The notes under the pieces were generated by a model. The model saw nothing but the letters and a program-made list of their open reading frames with translations. It did no database searches and was not told the origin of the DNA. A stretch of DNA of 64,000 nucleotides from Marinilabilia rubra. Its GTDB lineage: Bacteria; Bacteroidota; Bacteroidia; Bacteroidales; Marinilabiliaceae. The stretch is taken from contig NZ_QEWP01000014.1 in assembly GCF_003121985.1 (NCBI RefSeq), positions 52,744-116,743 on the forward strand. The letters are read 5' to 3'. The translations under genes and the position numbers were made by a program. This document shows, piece by piece, positions 30,582-38,716 of this stretch. Every line of letters begins with the position of its first letter. Within the stretch, counting starts at the first letter, position 1.

Positions 30582-31928
30582 ATGGCTACACCTATAATTA
30601 TGCCCAAGCAGGGGCAATCGGTCGAAAGTTGTATTATTACAGAATGGTACAAAAAGAAGGGGGATAAAGTTTCCCCCGGTGATACTTTGTTTTCTTACGA
30701 AACAGATAAAGCATCTTTTGAGGAAGAGGCAACTGTGGAGGGTACCTTGTTGGAAATATTTTTTAAGGATGGGGATGAAGTTCCTGTGCTTACCAATGTT
30801 GCAGTTGTTGGTGAAGAAGGTGAAGATGCCGGATCATTTGCACCGGATGGTAATGCGGAAGGTGCAGCATCTGAAGATTTTTCAAGTGAGGTACCGCCAA
30901 AAGAAGTTGAGGAAACAAAAGCAGAATCTAAAACAGACTCTGTTCCCCATAAATTAACTGGAGAATTAAGTGGGAAATCTTCAGGTATTAGCCCGCGTGC
31001 TCGAAACAGGGCTGAAAAGGAAGGTGTTTCTACAAAAGATATAAAAGGTTCAGGTCCTAAAGGACGTATTATTGACCGGGATGTATTGGCCGTTCAAAAT
31101 TCCCGTCCGCCAATGACAGAGCTTGCTAAGCAGCAAATCAGGGAATCTGACGCGGAAGCTCCATCAATTGGAAGCGGACCCGGGGGCATTGTCACTTCAA
31201 CAGATATGGGAGCAGCGAACCCAGTTTATGGAGATGATTTTGTGGATAAACCACTCTCAAATATGCGCAAACTCATTGCCAAATCGATGCATGCATCCTT
31301 GCAAAATTCTGCTCAATTGACACACCATCTCGGAGCCGATGCAAGAAATGTTTTGGCATTACGGAAAAAAGTCAAGAAGAAGCTCGAAAATGGGGAAGGC
31401 ACAAATATTACCATTAATGACATGGTTTGCTTTGCTGTTATTAAAGCTTTGAAAAAATTCCCTCAGGTAAATGCTCAGTTTCATAACGACTCAATGCGTT
31501 TATTTAATCAGGTACACCTGGGATTAGCTGTTGATACAGAGCGCGGATTAATGGTGCCAACCATTAAAAATGCCAGTGATTTATCCATTGAAGGCCTTAG
31601 TAATCAATTTAAGGCGGTAGCAGCCAAATGCCATAAGGGTAATGTTGATCCGGAGCTTCTTGCACCACAAAGCGCTTCATTTACTGTTTCCAATCTTGGG
31701 AATTACGGAGTGGAAATGTTTACTCCGGTAATTAATCTTCCTCAGGTTGCTATACTTGGTGTGAATACCATTGTGCCACGTCCAAAAGATATGGGAGATG
31801 GTGTTTATGGTTTTGTGCCATACATGGGGTTAAGTCTTACCTATGATCACAGGGCCCTTGATGGCGGCGAAGCAACACGATTTCTTAAGCAAATTGCAAA
31901 TGAAATAGAAACCCTTGAGATAGATTGA
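30582..31928 (+). CDS. Dihydrolipoyl acyltransferase, E2 of a 2-oxo acid dehydrogenase
   Basis: A 448-residue E2 protein. The N-terminal lipoyl domain (2-80) carries the lipoylated Lys43 in YETDKASFE, a linker of low complexity follows (about 82-130), then a peripheral-subunit-binding domain (about 133-172, GISPRARNRAEKEGVS) with a possible degenerate second copy (about 177-215), and the catalytic acyltransferase core (about 220-448) with His423 and Asp427 in YDHRALDGG. It moves the acyl group from E1 to coenzyme A. The MPKQGQSVESCIITEW start is the type found with acetoin- or sugar-linked dehydrogenases rather than the housekeeping PDH, to my knowledge. First gene of the GntR-controlled cluster, together with E3 and E1. 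Confidence 0.92.
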   Translation: MATPIIMPKQGQSVESCIITEWYKKKGDKVSPGDTLFSYETDKASFEEEATVEGTLLEIFFKDGDEVPVLTNVAVVGEEGEDAGSFAPDGNAEGAASEDFSSEVPPKEVEETKAESKTDSVPHKLTGELSGKSSGISPRARNRAEKEGVSTKDIKGSGPKGRIIDRDVLAVQNSRPPMTELAKQQIRESDAEAPSIGSGPGGIVTSTDMGAANPVYGDDFVDKPLSNMRKLIAKSMHASLQNSAQLTHHLGADARNVLALRKKVKKKLENGEGTNITINDMVCFAVIKALKKFPQVNAQFHNDSMRLFNQVHLGLAVDTERGLMVPTIKNASDLSIEGLSNQFKAVAAKCHKGNVDPELLAPQSASFTVSNLGNYGVEMFTPVINLPQVAILGVNTIVPRPKDMGDGVYGFVPYMGLSLTYDHRALDGGEATRFLKQIANEIETLEID

Positions 31929-32128
31929 TGGTGTGGGCAGAAGGCAGTAGAGTCAGTGGATAGTTTTTAGCGGTCCGGTCCAGGATCAATGGAAGAAAAA
32001 GTTGGAGATTGGAAAAGCTGGAAATAGGTCTAAAGGGCGCTTTAAGACATAAGGAAGAAACCTCTAATTTCTAACTTCAGCCTCTAATCTCTGTTATCTA
32101 ATTATCTAATCTCTAATTATCTAAAAAT
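31929..32128. repeat. Intercistronic gap with a ctctaat-rich imperfect tandem repeat
   Basis: The 200-bp gap between E2 and E3 has no gene. The final part (32061-32124) is a run of imperfect copies of words such as ctctaat, ttatctaat and ctctaattatctaa, ending 5 bases before the lpdA start codon. It may be a slippage-prone leader or a dispersed Bacteroidota repeat. Confidence 0.5.
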
Positions 32129-33481
32129 ATGTATCAGTTAGGAATAATAGGTGGAGGACCTGCCGGATATGTGGCTGCAGAAAGAGCCGGTCAAAAGGGC
32201 CTGAAGGTCGTCATTTTCGAGGCAAAAGATCTCGGAGGCGTCTGTCTTAATGAAGGATGTATTCCGACAAAATCTTTTTTGTACTCAGCCAAATTGTACG
32301 ATCAGGCCAAAGGCGGTTCGAAATATGGAATTTTGAATGAGGGGGTCGGTTTTGATTACGATAAGATTTTAAAAAGGAAGAATAAGATTGTGAAAAAAAT
32401 GGTGGGCAGTGTCGGTGCCAAAATGAAGCACAATCATGTGGATGTTGTAAAAGGCCAAGCCATTATTAAGGGTCGAAAGGACGGTGTAATAATGGTTGAA
32501 TCCGGAGAAGATACTTATCAACTTGAGAATTTATTGATTTGTACAGGTTCAGAATCCGCCATCCCTCCCATTCCCGGATTATCATTGTCATCCGATTATC
32601 TTCTCACTAACCGGGAGGCGTTGCAACTCGACTCCCTGCCTGAATCGCTGACTGTAATAGGGGGAGGTGTCATCGGATTGGAATTTGCCAGTTTCTTTAA
32701 CAGTATGGGGGTTTCTGTAACAGTCATTGAAATGCTGGATGAAATACTGATGGGTATGGATAAAGAGCTGAGTTCTGAACTTAGAAAACAATTTGAGAAA
32801 AAAGGCATCAACTTTCATCTTTCTTCAAAAGTGACAAAGGTTGATGGTGGTTTGGTGCATTTCGAATCAAATGGGGAGGTTCGCAGCATTAGTTCTGAAA
32901 AAATACTTGTAAGTACAGGACGCCGTCCGGTAGTTGAAGGTTTTGGATTGGAGAATTTGGGTGTTGAACTCTTCAAAGGGGGGATAAAAGTCAATGAGAA
33001 AATGGCCACTAATATTCCCAATGTTTATGCTGCCGGCGATGTTACAGGTTTTTCGTTGTTGGCACATACAGCCAGTCGAGAAGGAGAAGTTGTGGTGAAT
33101 AATCTAACTGGTCGAAAAGACCATATGAGGTACAATGCCATTCCGGGGGTCGTTTATACCAATCCCGAATTTTCGGGGGTAGGGCTAACTGAAGAAGCTG
33201 CCAAAGCCAAAAAAATTGAATATGATGTGGTGAAGTTACCGATGGCCTATGCCGGTAGGTTTACCATTGAGAACGAGGGCGGATCCGGGTTTATTAAACT
33301 TCTTTTGGGTAAAAAATATAAGGAAGTGCTGGGCGTCCATATGCTCGGAAATCCTTCAAGTGAAATGATATACGGTGCTGTTATGGCCGTTGAAATGGAA
33401 ATGACGCAAGAACAGCTTCAGGAGATTGTTTTTCCACATCCCACCGTTTCAGAAATATTTAAAGAGGCTTTGTTTGTATAG
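32129..33481 (+). CDS. lpdA: Dihydrolipoyl dehydrogenase (E3)
   Basis: A 450-residue class I pyridine nucleotide-disulfide oxidoreductase. It has the N-terminal FAD-binding GxGxxG (GIIGGGPAGY, 5-14), the redox-active disulfide C39-x4-C44 in GGVCLNEGCIPTKS, the NAD-binding motif (VIGGGVIGLEF, about 177-187), the second FAD motif (YAAGDVTG) and the C-terminal dimerisation domain with catalytic HP-T-E (FPHPTVSEIF). It reoxidises the lipoyl groups of E2 and makes NADH. It is embedded between E2 and E1 of the same complex, so it probably serves that complex specifically. Confidence 0.95.
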   Translation: MYQLGIIGGGPAGYVAAERAGQKGLKVVIFEAKDLGGVCLNEGCIPTKSFLYSAKLYDQAKGGSKYGILNEGVGFDYDKILKRKNKIVKKMVGSVGAKMKHNHVDVVKGQAIIKGRKDGVIMVESGEDTYQLENLLICTGSESAIPPIPGLSLSSDYLLTNREALQLDSLPESLTVIGGGVIGLEFASFFNSMGVSVTVIEMLDEILMGMDKELSSELRKQFEKKGINFHLSSKVTKVDGGLVHFESNGEVRSISSEKILVSTGRRPVVEGFGLENLGVELFKGGIKVNEKMATNIPNVYAAGDVTGFSLLAHTASREGEVVVNNLTGRKDHMRYNAIPGVVYTNPEFSGVGLTEEAAKAKKIEYDVVKLPMAYAGRFTIENEGGSGFIKLLLGKKYKEVLGVHMLGNPSSEMIYGAVMAVEMEMTQEQLQEIVFPHPTVSEIFKEALFV

Positions 33482-33556
33482 CAAAAGTCTTATCTGTCAA
33501 GTTTAATCTTTCTTACATCTTAATTGAAATCAAACGTAAGATAAAAATCAAATAAT

Positions 33557-36025
33557 ATGCCTAAGAGTCAATTTATAAATCCGGATGAAGCCCGGAAAAG
33601 CAGTCAATTGGAATTTAAACCGATTCCGGTAAATCAGTATAACAAGACTTTCGAAGAGGAGAAAGCGAATTTCTCAAAAGAGGATTTTTTGCGGATCTAC
33701 CATGATATGGCTTTAATCCGTGAATTTGAGAATATGCTTAATCTCATAAAAACAACTGGTGGCTACAAAGGGGTTGAATACAATCATCCCGGGCCGGCTC
33801 ACCTTTCTATGGGACAGGAAGCTGCAGCTGTAGGTATGGCTTACAATCTTGATGTTGACGATTTTATTTTCGGATCTCACCGTAGTCATGGTGAAATTTT
33901 AGCCAAAGGTCTTAGTGCTATTGAGAAACTGGACGAGAAGGAGTTGGAAAAAGTGATGACAGAGTTTTTCGATGGTATGACATTGAATGTCGTTAAAGAC
34001 AACTTCAAAGGGAGCGTAAAGGATCTTGCCAAACGTTTTCTTGTATATGGAACATTGGCTGAGGTTTTTGCACGTGAAACCGGCTTTAACAAAGGTTTAG
34101 GGGGGAGTATGCATGCCTTCTTTACACCATTTGGTGTGTATCCCAACAATGCCATTGTAGGTGGGAGTGGTGATATTGCAGTAGGTGCCGCTTTGTATAA
34201 AAAAGTAAACCGTAAACCGGGCATGGTTGTGGCCAACATCGGCGATGCATCCATGGCTTGTGGCCCTGTGTGGGAAGGCCTTATGTTTTCTGCAATGGAC
34301 CAGTTCCGTGAATTGTGGGAAGGTGATATGAAAGGTGGTTTGCCATTGATTATTAACGTGATGAATAATCAGTATGGAATGGGCGGCCAGACCTGCGGTG
34401 AGACTATGGGATATGGTGTCGCAGCCCGCGTTGGCGCAGGGGTTAATGCTGATCAGATGCACGCCGAGCGAGTGGACGGATATAATCCGCTGGCAGTGAT
34501 TGATGCTTACAAAAGAAAAAAAGAAGTCCTTGATAAAAAACAGGGGCCGGTTCTCCTTGAAATACTGACCTATCGTTACAGTGGGCACTCTCCTTCTGAC
34601 GCATCTTCCTACAGAGCTAAAGAAGAAATCGAGGCCTGGGAAAGCCAGGACAGTATCCGTGCTTTTAGAAAGCAGCTCATTGAAGGAGGTATAGCCAAAG
34701 AGGCAGAACTGGATGATATTATTGAAGAGATTGACAACCTGATATTTGAAATGTTCAAGCTTTCTATTGACGAAAAAGTATCTCCCCGAATGGATATGGC
34801 GAAACATCCGGAATTGATTGGAGAGATGATGTTCTCCGATGAGTCTTTGGATAAGATGGAAGACAGAGAGCCTGAAGTTTTAATGCCACTGGAGGAGAAT
34901 CCAAGGGCTAAGCAGATTGCCAGAAAAGAACGCTACGCCTTTGACAAAAACGGGAAGCCCTTTTCCAAGATGAAGCAATACCAACTAAGAGATGGTTTGT
35001 TTGAGGCCATTGCTGACAGGTTCTATAAAGATCCCACGTTAATTGCTTTTGGGGAAGAAAATCGTGACTGGGGAGGTGCTTTTGCGGTTTACCGTGGCTT
35101 AACGGAAGCCTTGCCATATCATCGGTTGTTTAACTCTCCAATTGCTGAAGGTGCTATTGTAGGTGTTTCCATTGGTTATGCAATGTGCGGTGGACGCGTG
35201 ATTCCTGAAATTATGTATTGTGATTTTCTGGGGCGAAGCGGGGACGAAGTATTTAATCAGTTGCCAAAATGGCAAGCCATGAGCGGCAATGTGTTGAAAA
35301 TGCCAGTGGTATTGCGGGTATCTGTTGGGTCAAAATATGGTGCTCAACATTCGCAGGACTGGACTTCACTTGTGGCCCATATTCCAGGCTTAAAGGTTGT
35401 ATTCCCGGCTACTCCTTATGATGCTAAAGGACTTATGAATTCCGCTTTACAAGGTACTGATCCGGTGATATTTTTTGAAAGTCAGCGTATTTATGATATT
35501 GGTGAACAGTTTCATGAAGAAGGGGTGCCCGAGGGATATTACGAAGTGCCATTGGGAGAGCCTGATGTGAAACGTGCAGGAAAAGATGTTACCATCTTGT
35601 CGATAGGTGCCACTCTTTATGTGGCACTAAAGGCTGCTGATGAACTTAAAGAGAAGTATGGAATGGAAGCTGAGGTTATTGATGCCCGTTCGCTTGTGCC
35701 GTTTAATTATGAACTTGTTCTTGAATCGGTAAAAAAGACCGGACGCATACTCCTTACAAGTGATGCCAACAGCAGAGGATCCTATCTTAATGAGTTGGCC
35801 CGTAATATTGGAGAACTGGCTTTTGACGATTTGGACGCACCTCCTGTTTTGGTGGGGTCAAGAAACTGGATTACTCCTGCTTTCGAATTGGAGGATTCAT
35901 TCTTCCCCCAGCCGGGTTGGATTATTGATGCCATTCATGAGAAAATTGTTCCACTCGAAGGACATCTTGTTAAGAATAACTTCACAGACGCAGAACAGAT
36001 AAGGAGAAGCAAGTCAGGTGTATAG
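33557..36025 (+). CDS. Fused alpha-beta E1 component of a 2-oxo acid dehydrogenase
   Basis: A 822-residue fusion of E1 alpha (about 35-420) and E1 beta (about 475-815). The thiamine diphosphate motif is G229-D230 (GDASMACG) to N270-N271 (NNQYGMGG) in the alpha half; the beta half has the IAEGAIVGVSIGYAM and GLKVVFPATPYDAKGL stretches. Together with E2 and E3 it converts a 2-oxo acid (pyruvate, a branched-chain or another 2-oxo acid, or acetoin) into an acyl-CoA. The acid preference cannot be told from sequence. Fused E1 proteins of this kind are common in Bacteroidota. Its partner genes suggest the substrate arises in the sugar pathway encoded downstream. Confidence 0.92.
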   Translation: MPKSQFINPDEARKSSQLEFKPIPVNQYNKTFEEEKANFSKEDFLRIYHDMALIREFENMLNLIKTTGGYKGVEYNHPGPAHLSMGQEAAAVGMAYNLDVDDFIFGSHRSHGEILAKGLSAIEKLDEKELEKVMTEFFDGMTLNVVKDNFKGSVKDLAKRFLVYGTLAEVFARETGFNKGLGGSMHAFFTPFGVYPNNAIVGGSGDIAVGAALYKKVNRKPGMVVANIGDASMACGPVWEGLMFSAMDQFRELWEGDMKGGLPLIINVMNNQYGMGGQTCGETMGYGVAARVGAGVNADQMHAERVDGYNPLAVIDAYKRKKEVLDKKQGPVLLEILTYRYSGHSPSDASSYRAKEEIEAWESQDSIRAFRKQLIEGGIAKEAELDDIIEEIDNLIFEMFKLSIDEKVSPRMDMAKHPELIGEMMFSDESLDKMEDREPEVLMPLEENPRAKQIARKERYAFDKNGKPFSKMKQYQLRDGLFEAIADRFYKDPTLIAFGEENRDWGGAFAVYRGLTEALPYHRLFNSPIAEGAIVGVSIGYAMCGGRVIPEIMYCDFLGRSGDEVFNQLPKWQAMSGNVLKMPVVLRVSVGSKYGAQHSQDWTSLVAHIPGLKVVFPATPYDAKGLMNSALQGTDPVIFFESQRIYDIGEQFHEEGVPEGYYEVPLGEPDVKRAGKDVTILSIGATLYVALKAADELKEKYGMEAEVIDARSLVPFNYELVLESVKKTGRILLTSDANSRGSYLNELARNIGELAFDDLDAPPVLVGSRNWITPAFELEDSFFPQPGWIIDAIHEKIVPLEGHLVKNNFTDAEQIRRSKSGV

Positions 36026-36328
36026 AGTGATGATCAATGAATAGTATTTTTTTAATCAGCAGAAAATAGTAATGATAACGGATTTTTTGAAAAGGTTTTA
36101 ACAGATGAGCTTTTTTAGAGTTTAGTTTTTTCATGCGTTGCCCGGTTTTAATGTATTAAAACACTGGTAACGCATGAATGCTTTTATATGTCAGGATTTT
36201 CAACTGTCTGGCAGCGCAGTTTGTTCTGTTTTTCAGAAAACGAAAACAAAAGCAGAACTTCTTCGAGTCGAATTAAACGTTTTCCTGCCATTTGTGCTTT
36301 TTCAGTGGATCAAAACAGAGAATATACC
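36026..36328. other. Intergenic region with one strong hairpin
   Basis: About 300 bases between E1 and the PHP-domain gene. It holds the hairpin at 36132-36176 and nothing else recognisable. The reading frame from 36188 that runs into the PHP gene is not protein-like before residue 48, so this stretch is treated as a leader. Confidence 0.6.
36132..36176 (+). promoter_or_regulatory. 45-bp hairpin in the PHP gene leader
   Basis: The arms catgcgttgcccggttttaat (36132-36152) and attaaaacactggtaacgcatg (36155-36176) pair with a few mismatches: 8 bp outer stem catgcgtt/aacgcatg and 8 bp inner stem gttttaat/attaaaac around a 2-base loop. No T-run follows. It may be an operator, an RNA-processing stem or a repeat. 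Confidence 0.5.
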
Positions 36329-37558
36329 ATGAAGTTTGTAGATTACTTTAAATCCTTTGACCCGAATCAGAGTGTTTCAAATCCCGGTGGGATCCCAAAA
36401 GTCAATAATCATTTGCATACGCCTCATTCATTTAGTGCTTTTGAGTCTGAAGAAGAGGTACTTGGTCAAGCTTCTGAAGAGGGGGTAAGTGTTGTGGGAG
36501 TGAATGATTTTTTTAGCTTCGACGCCTATCAAACCTGGTGTGATGAGTCATTTAGAAGGGGGCTTTTCCCATTGTTTAATATCGAGTTTATTGGCTTAAG
36601 CCCGGAAGACGAGGCAAACGGACACAAGGTGAATGATCCGGGCAATCCCGGTCGTGTTTATTTTAGCGGCAAAGGTTTGGCACATCCGGTTATTTTTTCT
36701 CAGGCAACGCTTACCAAATTAGATAATCTGCGGAAAGAGGGGAATGAATATGTCAGGGAGATGACCTCAAAAGTAAATAAGCTAATGGCTTCAAAAGGTT
36801 ATAATCTCCGAATTGATTTTGATCAGATGAAGAAGGAATTGGCCCAAAACCTGGTTCGTGAGCGGCATTTGGCCCGGGCCATCCGATTGCTGGGAGAGCA
36901 GATTTTTAACCGGGATGAGGAGAAAATATCTTTCTTTTCCAAATTAATGGGGACAGAGGTATCCTCATCCCTGGATGATGAAGCCGGATTAGAGAATGAA
37001 ATTCGCGGCTCATTGTTAAAAGCAGGGAAACCGGCTTATGTCCCGGAAAATCCTGAAGGATTTCCTGCCTGGGACACCATCCGCGAAATAATTCTCGACG
37101 CGGGAGGCATTCCTACTTACCCATTTTTGGCCGACGCAGTAAAAGGATATACTGATTTCGAAAGAGATAAGTCTCTTGTGGCTAAGAAGCTTAAGGAGAG
37201 AGGGGTCTGGTCGGTAGAGTTTATTCCCACCCGTAATGATCATGGGGTATTGAAGGAGTATGCCATGTTTTTACGTGACGAAGGGTTTGTTGTCAGTTTT
37301 GGAACAGAGCACAACAGTCCCGGAAAGCAGCCTGTAGAGGTGATGGCCAAAGGAGAGGTTCCCTTGGATGAAGAATTGCAGAAAATAAACTACGAAGGTG
37401 CCTGTATTATTGCCGCACACCAGTATTTACTGGCCAAAAACGGTAAAGGTGTTTTGAATGAAAAAGGAGAATTTAAACAGCAGGATCGCGCTTCTTTTTC
37501 TGATTTGGGGAACAAATTGATATTAAGTGTAATTAATAAAAAACAAAAAGATGATTGA
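36329..37558 (+). CDS. PHP-domain protein of unknown substrate
   Basis: A protein of 409 residues if it starts at 36329 (MKFVDYFKS). An upstream in-frame ATG at 36188 would add 47 residues with no family character, so the shorter start is preferred. The PHP metal-binding motif H28-L-H30 (VNNHLHTPHSF) opens the protein, and later segments (VVGVNDFFSFD, YPFLADAVKGY, SVEFIPTRNDHG, FGTEHNSPG) fit a polymerase-and-histidinol-phosphatase fold with an inserted helical region (about 130-230). PHP proteins are metal-dependent phosphatases or hydrolases. Its stop overlaps the next gene by 8 bases, so translation is coupled. A role as a phosphatase or lactonase-like hydrolase in the sugar pathway is a reasonable guess, nothing more. 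Confidence 0.85.
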   Translation: MKFVDYFKSFDPNQSVSNPGGIPKVNNHLHTPHSFSAFESEEEVLGQASEEGVSVVGVNDFFSFDAYQTWCDESFRRGLFPLFNIEFIGLSPEDEANGHKVNDPGNPGRVYFSGKGLAHPVIFSQATLTKLDNLRKEGNEYVREMTSKVNKLMASKGYNLRIDFDQMKKELAQNLVRERHLARAIRLLGEQIFNRDEEKISFFSKLMGTEVSSSLDDEAGLENEIRGSLLKAGKPAYVPENPEGFPAWDTIREIILDAGGIPTYPFLADAVKGYTDFERDKSLVAKKLKERGVWSVEFIPTRNDHGVLKEYAMFLRDEGFVVSFGTEHNSPGKQPVEVMAKGEVPLDEELQKINYEGACIIAAHQYLLAKNGKGVLNEKGEFKQQDRASFSDLGNKLILSVINKKQKDD

Positions 37559-38693
37559 TTGGACAAATATTGTTCCGGCTATACGCATGCTGGCTTCCCG
37601 AAGTAGTTTGCTAACATGCCGTACTTTCATAAAAACCGAGAAAAATTCATTTGAGGGGATTGATGACCTGAAAGAATTAAACGAAAGCATAGATGAAAAT
37701 TCCATCTTAGAGCTATCTGCTTCTGACTTGGATCACCCATCTCTTGTAAAGGCATTTGAATATTGGTTTAAAACTAATGAAAAGGCCCCTTCTGCCGTGT
37801 GGATTAAAGGCGAAGGTGTTATTGCCATTGAAAATGTCGCTAAAGAGAGTGAGCCAGAGTCTTTTGACCGTCGTATTGCCAATAGGATTGTTTTGGTAAC
37901 AGGTGGTGCACAGGGATTTGGTGGGGGTATTGCCGAAGAGTTGTACCAAAAGGGGGCACATGTTGTTATTGCCGACATGAATGCTGAAGCAGGAAATATG
38001 ATGGTGTCAGGCCTGAAGGCTAAAAAGCAATCCAATAAAGCCTTTTTTGTGGAAGTAAATGTCTCAGATCCCGCTTCAGTAGAAAGAATGGTGGAAAAGA
38101 TTGTTCTTGAATCTGGAGGATTGGATGTGTTGATTAGTAATGCCGGAATTCTTCGTGCCGGAGGATTGGATGAAATGGAGCCGGAGACCTTTGAGTTAAT
38201 GACAAAAGTTAATTACATGGGCTATTTCTATTGTGCCAAATATGCATCCAAAATCATGAAGATACAGTCTTCTGTTGACAACGGCCATTTTATGGATCTT
38301 ATTCAGATAAACTCTAAATCAGGACTCAAGGGAAGCAACAAAAACTTCGCTTACGCAGGAGGGAAATTTGGTGGAATTGGTCTGACTCAATCGTTCGCAT
38401 TGGAACTCATGCCAAACAATATTAAAGTTAATTCCATTTGCCCCGGAAACTTCTTTGACGGACCATTATGGAGTGATCCGGAGAAAGGTTTGTTTGTACA
38501 ATACCTGAAAGCCGGAAAAGTTCCTGGTGCTAAATCAGTAGCTGATGTCAAAGCCCATTATGAGAATCAGGTTCCGGCCGGCAGGGGCTGCCAGGTTTCA
38601 GATCTTGTTAAAGCAGTTCTGTATGTGGTGGAGCAGGAATATGAAACCGGACAAGCTGTGCCGGTAACAGGTGGTCAGGAGATGTTAAAATAG
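37551..38693 (+). CDS. Short-chain dehydrogenase/reductase with an aldolase-like N-terminal remnant
   Basis: A 380-residue protein. Residues 1-108 are an extension with no catalytic motif; its segment APSAVWIKGEGVIAI resembles the end of the class II aldolase domain that precedes the SDR in bifunctional RhaD-type enzymes, so it may be a shrunken aldolase half. The SDR domain (about 111-380) has the cofactor motif T117-G-G-A-Q-G-F-G, NAG in LISNAGILRAGG, Ser in INSKSG and the catalytic YAGGK (Y-x3-K). An acidic residue after beta-2 (IADMN) suggests NAD rather than NADP. It probably oxidises a secondary alcohol of a sugar or polyol (phosphate). Coupled to the PHP gene and followed by the zinc dehydrogenase after 23 bases. 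Confidence 0.88.
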   Translation: MIDWTNIVPAIRMLASRSSLLTCRTFIKTEKNSFEGIDDLKELNESIDENSILELSASDLDHPSLVKAFEYWFKTNEKAPSAVWIKGEGVIAIENVAKESEPESFDRRIANRIVLVTGGAQGFGGGIAEELYQKGAHVVIADMNAEAGNMMVSGLKAKKQSNKAFFVEVNVSDPASVERMVEKIVLESGGLDVLISNAGILRAGGLDEMEPETFELMTKVNYMGYFYCAKYASKIMKIQSSVDNGHFMDLIQINSKSGLKGSNKNFAYAGGKFGGIGLTQSFALELMPNNIKVNSICPGNFFDGPLWSDPEKGLFVQYLKAGKVPGAKSVADVKAHYENQVPAGRGCQVSDLVKAVLYVVEQEYETGQAVPVTGGQEMLK

Positions 38694-38716
38694 ATTTCAA
38701 TCTCAAAAACAAAAAC

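Noticed and set aside
34097..34807. Antisense reading frame of 236 codons opposite the E1 gene
   Set aside because: It lies fully inside a conserved enzyme gene and shows no recognisable domain.
30582..36025. Acetoin dehydrogenase operon
   Set aside because: The E2 start resembles that class, but the fused E1, the missing AcoX/AcoR-type genes and the linked sugar genes make an acetoin role only one of several options.
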